Origin: an uncultured Thiohalocapsa sp. | Lineage (GTDB): Bacteria > Pseudomonadota > Gammaproteobacteria > Chromatiales > Chromatiaceae | DNA length: 64,000 nt | Direction: 5' to 3' | Assembly (NCBI RefSeq): GCF_913062725.1 | Contig: NZ_CAJXWY010000011.1 | Location: 16,756 to 80,755 of the forward strand | Shown here: piece after piece, positions 14,868 through 24,096 of the stretch | Layout of the letters: each line of letters begins with the position of its first letter | Numbering within the stretch: the stretch's first letter is position 1 | The notes under the pieces: model-generated | Database searches by the model: none | Told to the model about the DNA's origin: nothing | What the model saw: only the letters and a program-made list of their open reading frames with translations | Made by a program: the position numbers and the translations under genes

Positions 14868-17603
14868 ATGGACCAGCCAGCATCCGCCAAGCCCTACCAG
14901 GCAGCCGCCGACGCCGTGGTCGAGCGCCTCGGCAGCAGCATCGAGCAGGGCCTGGACGACGCCGAGGTGCGGCGCCGGCGCGACGAGCACGGCCCCAACC
15001 GCCTGCGCGAGGCGCGCTCGCGGTCTGCCTGGCGCATCCTGGTGGACCAGCTCGCGAGCCTGATCGTGCTGCTGCTGCTGGCCGCGGCGGTGGCGGCGGC
15101 GGTCTTCGGCCGCGTGGTCGAGGCCATCGCCATCGGCGCCGCGGTGGCCGTGAACACCGTCATCGGCTTCGTCATGGAGCTGCGGGCCACCCGCGCCATG
15201 GAGGCCCTGCAGCGCATGGGCAAGACCCGGGCCCGGGTGCGCCGCGGCGGCCGCGAGCGAACCCTGGCGGCGGATGAGCTGGTGCCCGGCGACATCGTGC
15301 TGCTGGAGGCGGGCGATGTGGTGAGCGCGGACCTGCGCCTGCTCGAGGCCAACCGGCTGCAATGCGACGAGGCGGCACTCACCGGCGAGTCCGTGCCCGT
15401 CACCAAGGGCATCGCGCCGCTGGAGCGCGATGATCCGCCGCTGGCGGAGCGCCGAAACATGGCCTTCAAGGGCACGGCGGTCACCGACGGCTCCGGCCTG
15501 GGTATCGTCGTCGCCACTGGTATGGACACGGAGCTCGGGCGCATCTCCAGCCTGGTGGAAGCGGCGGCGTCGTCGGCCACGCCCCTGGAGCGCCGCCTGG
15601 AGCAGCTGGGGCGCCGGCTCATCTGGCTCACCGTCGCCATCGCCGCCGTGGTGGCGGCGGCGGGACTCATCGCGGGCAAGGCGCTGGTGGTCATGCTGGA
15701 GACGGCCATCGCACTGGCCATCGCCGCGGTGCCCGAGGGCCTGCCGGTGGTCGCCACCCTGGCGCTGGCCCGCGGCATGCACAAGATGGCCCGGCGCAAC
15801 GCCGTCGTGAAGCGGCTCTCGGCGGTGGAGACCCTGGGCACCGCGAGCCTGATCTTCACCGACAAGACCGGCACACTCACCGAAAACCACATGACCCTGG
15901 CCCGGCTCGCCCTCGCCGACGAGACGCTGACCCTGGACCAGGCGCCGGACGGCGCCCGCTTTCTGCGCGACGACGATACGGCGGTGGCGCTGGAGGAGGC
16001 CCCCGCGTTGGCGGCCGCCCTCACCGTGGGCGCCCTTTGCAACAACGCCAGCCTGCAGCACGACGGCAGCGTCGGCGATCCCACCGAGGTTGCGCTGCTG
16101 GAGGGCGCCGCCGCGGCCGGTCTGCGGCGGGACGCCCTGCTCGAGCGCCTGCCCGAAGTGCGGGAGCTGAGCTTCGACCCCGATGTGAAGCTGATGGCGA
16201 CCATCCACACCGATGACGGCGGCTATCGCTATGCCGTCAAGGGCGCGCCGGAGGCGGTGCTCGGGCGCTGCGCCCGGGCGCGCACCGCAGCCGGCGAGGC
16301 CGAGCTCACCGACGCCGGCCGCGAGGACTGGCAAGCCCGCGGCGAGGCGCTGGCGGCAAACGGACTGCGCGTGCTCGCCATCGCCGAGAAGCACGCCGAC
16401 GGCGCCGATGCCGACCCCTACGCGGCGCTGACCCTGCTCGCCCTCGCCGGACTCTACGACCCGCCGCGGCCGGGCATCGACACCACCATCGCCGCCTGCC
16501 AGGACGCCGGTATCCGTGTCGTCATGGGCACCGGCGATCATGCCGCCACCGCCCAGGCCATCGCCACGGAGATCGGCCTCACCACGCCGGATGCGCAAGC
16601 CGTCGACGCTTCGCAACTGCCCGACCTCGACAGGTTGAACGACCAAGAGCGCGAGCGGCTGCTGGCGAGGGACGTCTTCGCCCGCATTAGCCCGGCGCAG
16701 AAGCTGCGCCTGATCGGCCTGTATCAGGACGCCGGCTGGGTGGTCGGCATGACCGGCGACGGCGTCAACGACGCCCCGGCGCTGAAGCAGGCGGACATCG
16801 GCATCGCCATGGGCCAGCGCGGTACCGAGGTGGCCCGCGAGGCGGCGGACATCGTGCTCAAGGACGACGCCTTCGAGACCCTGGTCCACGCCATCGAGCA
16901 TGGCCGGACCATCTTCGCCAATATCCGGCGCTTCATCGTTTATCTGCTCTCGGGCAACCTCGCCGAGATCATGGCCGTGTCAGCGGCGGCCAGCATCGGC
17001 GCGCCGCTGCCGCTCCTGCCGCTGCAGATCCTCTACATCAACTTCGTCTCCGACGTCATGCCCGCGTTGGCGCTGGGCCTGAGCCCGAGCCGCGCCGGCG
17101 TCATGGACGAATCGCCACGGGCCGGGGGCGAGCCCGTCCTCGAGCGCCGCCACTGGCTGGCCATCACCGGCTACGGCGCCCTCATCGCCGCCACCGTGCT
17201 GGCGGCCTTCACCCTGGCCTTCGTCTGGCTCCAGCTCGACACCGGCCAGGCCGTCACCATTGGCTTCCTCACCTTCGGCCTCGGGCGCCTGCTGCATGTG
17301 CTCAATATGCGTGGCGCCAACTCGCCGATGCTCGTCAACGAGATCACCCGCAACCCCATGGTCTGGATCGCCATCGCCGTGGGTATCGCCCTGCTGGCAC
17401 TCGCCGTCTGGGTGCCGGTGGCCGCCGAGATCCTGTCGATCCAGCCGTTGCCGCCCGCCGGCTGGCTGCTGGTGGCGGGGTTTTCTGCGCTCCCGGTGCT
17501 GATCGTACAGTTGACGCGACGCGTGCTCCCTCGTCGCCGGGCGGCCCCGACGCGACGCCGCCATGGTCCCCCGCGGTGCGACCTGTCTGACGACCGCCCC
17601 TGA
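14868..17603 (+). CDS. P2-type cation-transporting ATPase (calcium/manganese pump class)
   Basis: A 911-residue inner-membrane pump. Actuator motif TGES is at 172-175, the M4 motif PEGLP at 289-293, phosphorylation site Asp332 in DKTGTLT, and the hinge MTGDGVNDAPALKQADIGIA lies in the P-domain. PEGLP and the M6 segment ILYINFVSDVMPALALGLSP are typical of P2A pumps (SERCA/PMR1 and bacterial calcium ATPases). The N-terminal cation-ATPase segment (residues 10-55) and a C-terminal bundle of membrane helices complete the family architecture. Calcium is the most likely ion, with manganese or other cations possible. The secreted EF-hand gene upstream fits a calcium theme, but no operon is evident. 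Confidence 0.88.
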   Translation: MDQPASAKPYQAAADAVVERLGSSIEQGLDDAEVRRRRDEHGPNRLREARSRSAWRILVDQLASLIVLLLLAAAVAAAVFGRVVEAIAIGAAVAVNTVIGFVMELRATRAMEALQRMGKTRARVRRGGRERTLAADELVPGDIVLLEAGDVVSADLRLLEANRLQCDEAALTGESVPVTKGIAPLERDDPPLAERRNMAFKGTAVTDGSGLGIVVATGMDTELGRISSLVEAAASSATPLERRLEQLGRRLIWLTVAIAAVVAAAGLIAGKALVVMLETAIALAIAAVPEGLPVVATLALARGMHKMARRNAVVKRLSAVETLGTASLIFTDKTGTLTENHMTLARLALADETLTLDQAPDGARFLRDDDTAVALEEAPALAAALTVGALCNNASLQHDGSVGDPTEVALLEGAAAAGLRRDALLERLPEVRELSFDPDVKLMATIHTDDGGYRYAVKGAPEAVLGRCARARTAAGEAELTDAGREDWQARGEALAANGLRVLAIAEKHADGADADPYAALTLLALAGLYDPPRPGIDTTIAACQDAGIRVVMGTGDHAATAQAIATEIGLTTPDAQAVDASQLPDLDRLNDQERERLLARDVFARISPAQKLRLIGLYQDAGWVVGMTGDGVNDAPALKQADIGIAMGQRGTEVAREAADIVLKDDAFETLVHAIEHGRTIFANIRRFIVYLLSGNLAEIMAVSAAASIGAPLPLLPLQILYINFVSDVMPALALGLSPSRAGVMDESPRAGGEPVLERRHWLAITGYGALIAATVLAAFTLAFVWLQLDTGQAVTIGFLTFGLGRLLHVLNMRGANSPMLVNEITRNPMVWIAIAVGIALLALAVWVPVAAEILSIQPLPPAGWLLVAGFSALPVLIVQLTRRVLPRRRAAPTRRRHGPPRCDLSDDRP

Positions 17604-17936
17604 TTCCAGCGCGCGCCCGGCCTTTTGTCGCGCCCCCGTCGTTTCGGCCCGAATCTGGGCCGCGGCGCATCGATGCCAGGCCTGCGTGCCGCTCACACGC
17701 CTGGGCCTCCGCCGCTGGTACCATCCCTGCCCCAAACACCGTGATCCCGCCCGTCATGACACCGATCGTCCGGATCCTCGCCGCCAGCGCGGACAGCGTC
17801 CATCCGTAGGTCCGGCCGGTCGGGTCGTCGAAAACCTGCGCCGGGCGAGTCGCCGATCCTGGCCTACCCCATCGCGCCCGCCGCTGCGCGCGCAGCATCA
17901 TCGAGACGGCGGGACTCCGACGAACGCTTGAATCCA
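17604..17936. other. Intergenic region, nothing recognised
   Basis: 333 bp between the P-type ATPase and ABC exporter genes, both on the plus strand. No gene, repeat, strong hairpin or promoter that I can support was found. In-frame TTG at 17928 is a possible alternative start for the exporter. Confidence 0.5.
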
Positions 17937-19751
17937 ATGAATAATCCGGCTCGCGATCTCCCACACTATTTATACGTATTCCATACGTATCTCGGAATAC
18001 GGATGTATTTCATCTTCGCGCTCGCCGTGGTCGCCGCACTCGCCGAAGGCGTCGGCATCGTCATGATCCTGCCACTGCTCGCGAGCCTCGGCGGCCCGGA
18101 TGCGGCCTTCAGCGAAAGCCTGGACCAGAATGGACTGGCGATATGGCTACAAGAGCTGCTCGATGTCGTGGGTATACAGTATTCGACCACTTCAGTGCTG
18201 CTCATCATCACCGCGGCCATTCTCATGAAGGGGATGCTCGCATTCGCCGCGCACGGTTTGAGCGCACTCTTCCGTGGGCGATTGCTGCGCGAGCTCAAGG
18301 GCAGGCTGTTTCAGCAGTACAGTCGCATGCGCTACAGTTACTATGAGAGCCGCGACAGTGGTCACTTCATCAACATTATCAATAGCCAAACCAGCCAAGC
18401 GCTCGACGCATTCCACTCCCTGACCAAGCTCGGCACGCATATCGTCTACACGGTCATTTACCTGGGATTCGCCTTCATGATCGCCTGGCGCTTCGGCCTC
18501 ATGGCGCTGCTGCTCGGTGTGGTCATGCTGTTTCTCTTCCGCTGGCTCAACGGCTATGTGCGCAGCCTCTCACGCAGTCGGGCGCGGGAGAACAGCCATC
18601 TCGCCAATCTCTTGATTCAGGCACTGCACGCGTTCAAATACCTGGTCGCCACGAGTCAGATGACCCCAATCCAGCGCGAGATCGACACCTCGATACGCCG
18701 GCTGACGAGCCACGAAATCCGCACCGGTATCGCCGGGGCCCTGACCTACAATGCACGCGAGCCCCTGGGCATGGTGTTCATCGCGCTGATCGTCCTGGTC
18801 CAGCTCGTGCTGCTACAACAGCCCATCACACCCATCCTGGTGTCGATCCTGCTGTTCTATCGCGCCTTCAACGCCTTGATGCACGTCCAGGACAATTGGC
18901 AGATCGCGCTGAATAATATCGGCAGCGTCGAGCTGTTCCGCGACGAATCGCTCGCATTGGCGCAGCAACAGGAGCCGGACGGCAGCGAAGTCATAGCGCC
19001 GCTCAGCCAGGGCATTCGCCTGGAGGCCGTCTGCTTCAGCTATGATCCGCGACGCGGAGACACGATCAGCGACGTCAGCCTCGATATCGCCGTCAGGCAG
19101 ACGGTGGCATTCGTGGGGCAATCCGGTTCCGGCAAGTCCACTCTGGTGGATCTGATCACGCTCATGCTCAAGCCCCAACGCGGTCGCATCCTGATCGATG
19201 ACATGCCAAGCGAGCGCATCCAACTGGATAGCTGGCGCCGGCAAATCGGCTACGTTTCGCAAGAGACCGTGATCTTCAACGACACCATCGCCAATAATAT
19301 CTGCCTCTGGACGGGCAGCGTCGAGACCGATCCTGGCCTGCGCGAGCGTGTGCGCAAGGCCGCGGAGCAGGCCCATATCGCCGACGTGATCGAGAGCCTC
19401 CCGGAGGGTTATCAGACATTAGTGGGAGACCGGGGCATGCGACTGTCGGGAGGCCAGCGCCAACGGCTATTCATCGCACGCGAGCTGTTTCGCAAGCCGG
19501 CGCTGTTGATCTTGGATGAAGCCACCAGTGCGCTGGACTCGGAATCGGAATATGCCATCCAACAGAGCATCGACGCCCTCAGGGGGCAGATCACCGTGAT
19601 CATTATCGCGCATCGAATGTCCACGATACGTAATGTCGATGAGATTTATGTCTTCGACCATGGTCGACTGATCGAGACCGGAACCTACCAGACACTGCGC
19701 GACCGAGAGGACTCCCGTTTCCGCAGGCTCATCGCGATGCAGGCGCTATGA
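17937..19751 (+). CDS. ABC exporter with fused membrane and ATPase domains
   Basis: A 604-residue half-transporter of the MsbA/lipid-and-peptide exporter type that should act as a homodimer in the inner membrane. Residues about 20-330 hold six hydrophobic segments. The ATPase domain has Walker A GQSGSGKST near 394-402, signature LSGGQRQR near 503-510, Walker B LLILDEAT and the switch His in IIIAHRMST. The substrate cannot be read from sequence, and no cell-envelope or peptide biosynthesis gene is adjacent. ATG 17937 is preferred; TTG 17928 would add three residues. Confidence 0.85.
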   Translation: MNNPARDLPHYLYVFHTYLGIRMYFIFALAVVAALAEGVGIVMILPLLASLGGPDAAFSESLDQNGLAIWLQELLDVVGIQYSTTSVLLIITAAILMKGMLAFAAHGLSALFRGRLLRELKGRLFQQYSRMRYSYYESRDSGHFINIINSQTSQALDAFHSLTKLGTHIVYTVIYLGFAFMIAWRFGLMALLLGVVMLFLFRWLNGYVRSLSRSRARENSHLANLLIQALHAFKYLVATSQMTPIQREIDTSIRRLTSHEIRTGIAGALTYNAREPLGMVFIALIVLVQLVLLQQPITPILVSILLFYRAFNALMHVQDNWQIALNNIGSVELFRDESLALAQQQEPDGSEVIAPLSQGIRLEAVCFSYDPRRGDTISDVSLDIAVRQTVAFVGQSGSGKSTLVDLITLMLKPQRGRILIDDMPSERIQLDSWRRQIGYVSQETVIFNDTIANNICLWTGSVETDPGLRERVRKAAEQAHIADVIESLPEGYQTLVGDRGMRLSGGQRQRLFIARELFRKPALLILDEATSALDSESEYAIQQSIDALRGQITVIIIAHRMSTIRNVDEIYVFDHGRLIETGTYQTLRDREDSRFRRLIAMQAL

Positions 19752-19979
19752 GACTCGGCGGTTTTCCGGCCATCAAATGCCCGTCTCTGATACACGAAAA
19801 ACCACTGTCTTGACTGTGCTCGGTGCAGAAATGCCTCCCGAAAACGCTTCGCATATGACCGGTATTTGGTAATCTATGGCCGTTGGCTCCCCGCGGCCTG
19901 ATGCGCTTCCGGCGATGGGACCACGGCGCTTTCACCGAGCGGTCACGAATCCCGAACGCCATTCGCCCAGCAGACGCCG

Positions 19980-22900
19980 ATGCCAACGACAGCAATCGAG
20001 TCTCCGCAACACACAACCCCCATCGTCGGTATCGGTGCCTCCGCTGGAGGGCTCGAGCCGCTCTGCGGACTCCTCTCGGCGTTGCCGGCGCTGCCGGGCG
20101 CCACTTTCATCGTCGTGATGCACCTCTCGCCCGATTACCACAGCGGGCTGGCGGCGATCCTCGGTCGACGAACGCGGATGCCGGTCACCGAGGTCCGCGG
20201 GCGCGTGGCGCTGCAGCCGGACCATGTCTACGTGAGCCCGCCGGACCGCCGGCTCGAGGTCACGGACACGATGGTCAGCGCGGTGCCCTTCGCGCGGGCG
20301 GCTGAGCGACGTACCGCGGTGGACTTGCTGTTCCATTCCCTGGCCGCTCACCACGGCAACAGCTTCGCGGTGATTCTCTCCGGCGTCGGCGCAGACGGTG
20401 CCGTCGGCACCAAGGCCGTCAAGGAGGCGGGCGGCGTGATCCTGGTGCAGGATCCCGGCGAGGCCGAGTTCGATGGCATGCCGCGTGCCGCCATCGCCAC
20501 CGCCGCCGCCGACCTGGTGTTACCGGTGGATGCACTTGCAGAACGGCTCGCGCTGCTACTTCGGGATCGGGACAGCCTCCGGCACCGGCCCGCCGCGCCG
20601 GAGGCACTGGCGGCGAACGAGCGGGCCGTGCTCGGACACATCATCGGCTATCTGAACGCCCGCACCGGCCATGACTTCTCCCACTACAAGCACGCCACGG
20701 TGCTGCGCCGCGTGCATCGTCGCATGCAGGTTCACGGCCTGCACTCGCTGCAGCAGTATCTCGACTTTCTGCGGGATACCGCCGAAGAGGCGCAGGGCCT
20801 GTTTCGGGATATGCTGATCTCGGTGACCGGCTTCTTCCGCGATGCACCGGCCTGGGAGGCGCTGCGCCGGCAGGTGATCCCGAAGCTCTTCGACAACGGC
20901 TCGGCGGACGCGCCGCTGCGGATCTGGGTGCCGGGCTGCGCTTCCGGCGAGGAGGCCTACAGCCTGGCGATACTGCTGCTGGAAGCCGCGGCGCAACGCC
21001 AGGAGCCGAGGCGCATTCAGCTGTTCGCCAGCGATCTCGACGATCACGCCCTGGCCATCGCCCGCGAAGGTCGCTACGGGCCCGCCATCGAGGCGGATGT
21101 CGGCGCCGAGCGGCTGAGTCGCTTCTTCGTGCGCGAGGACGCGCACTATCAAATCAATCGCGAGCTGCGCGACACGGTGCTGTTTGCACACCACAGCCTG
21201 CTGCGCGATCCGCCCTTCGCGCGCCAGGATCTGATCTCCTGCCGTAACCTGCTGATCTATCTGGATCGGGAGCTGCAGGAACAAATCTTCGGCATCCTGC
21301 GCTATGCGTTGCGCCCCGGCGGTTATTTGTTTCTCGGCATCTCCGAGCATGCCGGGCGGGACTACTTCAACGTCCTCGACAAGGAGCACTGCATCTATGT
21401 GGCGCGGGAGCTCACCGGCCACGCCCTGCCACTGCTGCCCAACATGCTGGCCGCCCAGCCGTTGCCCGCGCGCACCGGACCCGAGCCGCAGACCAGAGCG
21501 CAGGCCCGCGCGGGCCTGCCAGCCACGCACCAGACCATGCTCGAAGCACTCGCACCGCCCAGCATCCTCGTGGACGACCAACGTCGGGCCATCCATCTCT
21601 CCGAGACCGCCGGCCGCTACCTGGAACTGCCGCCGGGGCCGGTGGTGCAGGACATCACGCGCATCGTGCGCCGGGAGCTACAGGCCGAGCTGAGCGCCGC
21701 CCTGTATGCGGCCTTCGAGAAGCACGAGCACACCCTGTCCGCCTTCGTGCCCGTGCAGTTCAACGGCACGCCGCATGCGGTGGCCATGCTGGTGCAGCCG
21801 CGGCCCGTGCACGACGATGCGGAGCGCCTGGCCTTGGTGCTGTTCCTGGATGCCGGCGCGGCACGTCCCGCCGCCGCGCTGACCGACGAAACCGAAGTCT
21901 CACCGGCGGTGGTCCAGCGGCTGAAGGAAGAGCTCAGCGAGACGCACTTGCGGTTGCATACAGCCCGCGACGAGTTCGAAGCCACCAACGAAGAACTGCG
22001 TGCAGCCAACGAAGAGCTGCAATCCCTGAACGAAGAGTACCGCTCCACGGCCGAGGAACTGGAAACGAGCAAGGAAGAGCTGCACAGCATCAACGAGGAA
22101 CTGCAGACCCTCAATACCGAGCTCAAGAACAAGCTGGAGGAGGTTTCGCGCGCCCGCAACGATCTCGAGAACCTGATCATGGCGACCGAGATACCCACCC
22201 TGTTCCTCGACCGCGAACTGCGCATCAAGCGCTTCACCCCCCAGTTGGCGGAGCTCTTCAGCATCAAGGCCAGCGACGAGAACCGACCCATCCGAGACCT
22301 GCATCGGCGTGTCCGCTACGGCACGCTGGAGCAGGATGCGACGCGGGTGCTGCACGACCTGGCCCCCGTGGAGCGCGAGGTCACCACCGATCAGGGCCGC
22401 TGGTATTTGGCGCGTCTGCGACCCTATCGGACTGCTGATCACCATATCGACGGCGTCGTCGTCACCTTCGTCGACTTCACCGCACGCAAGGATACCGAGG
22501 ACGCCCTGCGCCGCAGCCAGGAGCACTTGCGCGCCGTCCTGGAGCGGATGCCCTCCGCGGTTGTGATGGTCGATGCCAAGACTACGCACATCCGCTACAT
22601 CAACAGCCGCGCGAACAAGCTCTACGGACGGGACTACACCGGCGTGGACTTCGCCGCCCATATCGAAGGGGTGCGGGCGCTGCGCCCCGACGGCAGCCCC
22701 TTCCCCTTCGAGGCGTTGCCGGTGACACGCTCCCTGCGCACCGGGGAGAGCGTATACGACGAGGAGATGCTGCTGCGGCATCAGGACGGCAGCACATTCT
22801 GGGTGTCCGTCAATACCGCGCCGCTGCGTGATGCGCAGGGGCAAATCGACGCCATTATCTGCACCTTCGAGGATATCTCGGCGCGCCGCGAGGCCGAGGA

Positions 22901-24008
22901 GGCCCTGCGCGAGGCCAATCGTCAGAAGAACCGCTTCCTCGCGGTGCTCGGCCATGAGCTGCGCAACCCCCTCGCCGCCATCAGCACCACAGTCGAGGCA
23001 CTGCGGTTGGAGAAACCCCTGGCGGAGCCCGTTGCGCAGTCCATCGGGATGATTGGGCGACAGGTGCAGCATCTGATGCGGCTGGTGGACGATCTGCTGA
23101 ACCTGAGCCGGATCAGCCGTGGCAAGGTGGAGTTGCGCCGGCGCCCGATGGACCTCACCGAGAGCATCCGCGACGCCGTCGCCCAGGCGCAATCGGCCAT
23201 CCAGGCGGGCTTCCAGCATCTGGCACTCGAGCTGCCCGACACGCCGTTGATGGTCGAGGGCGACCGCGAGCGCCTGACCCAGATCCTCTCCAATCTGTTG
23301 ATGAATGCCGCACACTACACCGACCACGGCGGCACCATCACCCTGTCGGCGGCGACGGTCGGGGATCGCGTGCGCGTGCGCGTGCGCGATACCGGCATCG
23401 GCATCGCGGCAGAAGACCTGCCGCGGGTATTCGAACCCTTCACCCGCCTGGCGGAAGCACAGGCATGTCACCACGGTGGTCTCGGACTCGGCCTGGCGCT
23501 ATCGCGGCAGCTGGCGGAACTGCACGGCGGCACACTGGTGGCACACAGCGAGGGGCAAGGCCGCGGCAGTGAGCTGACCCTCAGCCTGCCGCCGCTCGCC
23601 GGTGACGGCACCGGCGCCGTCGATCCCAAGCCGCAGCGGGTGGCGCAGCCACGGCGACGGCGGGTGCTGGTGGTGGATGACCAGCCCGCCGTCGGTCAAG
23701 CCCTGGTCAGGTTGCTGAAGCTCTTGGGCCAAGACGTGCAGCTCGTCACCCGCGGCGGCGAAGTGCCGGCGGCGGTGGCGGCGTTCAAGCCGGCGCTGGT
23801 GATTCTCGATATCGGACTCCCGGATATCGACGGCGACGAGGTCGCCCGACGGCTACGCGATGCCTACGGCCCGGATGCCTTCCGGCTCGTGGCCCTGACG
23901 GGCTACGGCCAGGGGGCGGAGGCATCGGCCGCACCCACGCCCTTCGATCGCTACCTGCTGAAGCCCGCCGGCGTGGAGCAGATCAGGGCACTGCTGCGCG
24001 ATTTCTAA
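19980..24008 (+). CDS. CheB-CheR-PAS hybrid sensor histidine kinase with receiver
   Basis: A 1342-residue multidomain signalling protein. Residues 14-195 form a CheB-type methylesterase with Ser21, His48 and Asp139 in place. A CheR-type methyltransferase follows (about 215-480) with the SAM motif WVPGCASGEEAYS. A long coiled coil (about 650-730) with repeated NEEL units comes next, then two PAS domains. The kinase has phosphoacceptor His992 in GHELRNPL and an ATPase domain, and the C-terminal receiver has Asp1277. Proteins of this layout are known in proteobacteria, but their targets are mostly unknown. No chemotaxis genes or receptors are nearby, so regulation of something other than flagellar receptors is likely. 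It lacks membrane segments. Start at ATG 19980. Confidence 0.9.
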   Translation: MPTTAIESPQHTTPIVGIGASAGGLEPLCGLLSALPALPGATFIVVMHLSPDYHSGLAAILGRRTRMPVTEVRGRVALQPDHVYVSPPDRRLEVTDTMVSAVPFARAAERRTAVDLLFHSLAAHHGNSFAVILSGVGADGAVGTKAVKEAGGVILVQDPGEAEFDGMPRAAIATAAADLVLPVDALAERLALLLRDRDSLRHRPAAPEALAANERAVLGHIIGYLNARTGHDFSHYKHATVLRRVHRRMQVHGLHSLQQYLDFLRDTAEEAQGLFRDMLISVTGFFRDAPAWEALRRQVIPKLFDNGSADAPLRIWVPGCASGEEAYSLAILLLEAAAQRQEPRRIQLFASDLDDHALAIAREGRYGPAIEADVGAERLSRFFVREDAHYQINRELRDTVLFAHHSLLRDPPFARQDLISCRNLLIYLDRELQEQIFGILRYALRPGGYLFLGISEHAGRDYFNVLDKEHCIYVARELTGHALPLLPNMLAAQPLPARTGPEPQTRAQARAGLPATHQTMLEALAPPSILVDDQRRAIHLSETAGRYLELPPGPVVQDITRIVRRELQAELSAALYAAFEKHEHTLSAFVPVQFNGTPHAVAMLVQPRPVHDDAERLALVLFLDAGAARPAAALTDETEVSPAVVQRLKEELSETHLRLHTARDEFEATNEELRAANEELQSLNEEYRSTAEELETSKEELHSINEELQTLNTELKNKLEEVSRARNDLENLIMATEIPTLFLDRELRIKRFTPQLAELFSIKASDENRPIRDLHRRVRYGTLEQDATRVLHDLAPVEREVTTDQGRWYLARLRPYRTADHHIDGVVVTFVDFTARKDTEDALRRSQEHLRAVLERMPSAVVMVDAKTTHIRYINSRANKLYGRDYTGVDFAAHIEGVRALRPDGSPFPFEALPVTRSLRTGESVYDEEMLLRHQDGSTFWVSVNTAPLRDAQGQIDAIICTFEDISARREAEEALREANRQKNRFLAVLGHELRNPLAAISTTVEALRLEKPLAEPVAQSIGMIGRQVQHLMRLVDDLLNLSRISRGKVELRRRPMDLTESIRDAVAQAQSAIQAGFQHLALELPDTPLMVEGDRERLTQILSNLLMNAAHYTDHGGTITLSAATVGDRVRVRVRDTGIGIAAEDLPRVFEPFTRLAEAQACHHGGLGLGLALSRQLAELHGGTLVAHSEGQGRGSELTLSLPPLAGDGTGAVDPKPQRVAQPRRRRVLVVDDQPAVGQALVRLLKLLGQDVQLVTRGGEVPAAVAAFKPALVILDIGLPDIDGDEVARRLRDAYGPDAFRLVALTGYGQGAEASAAPTPFDRYLLKPAGVEQIRALLRDF

Positions 24009-24096
24009 ATGACTCTCCGGGCTGGCTCTGGGCTCGGATGCCGCGCCGGTATATCCAGGGCAGCCGCAGGCGCCGACAGCCGTGGTTGCGGCTGGC

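Noticed and set aside
14721..16901. A 726-codon open frame on the minus strand
   Set aside because: It lies opposite the P-type ATPase gene, whose motifs are all in the plus-strand frame; the minus frame is low-complexity and arises from high GC.
21900..23474. A 524-codon minus-strand frame opposite the CheB/CheR hybrid
   Set aside because: The plus frame encodes coiled coil, PAS and kinase motifs; the minus frame has none.
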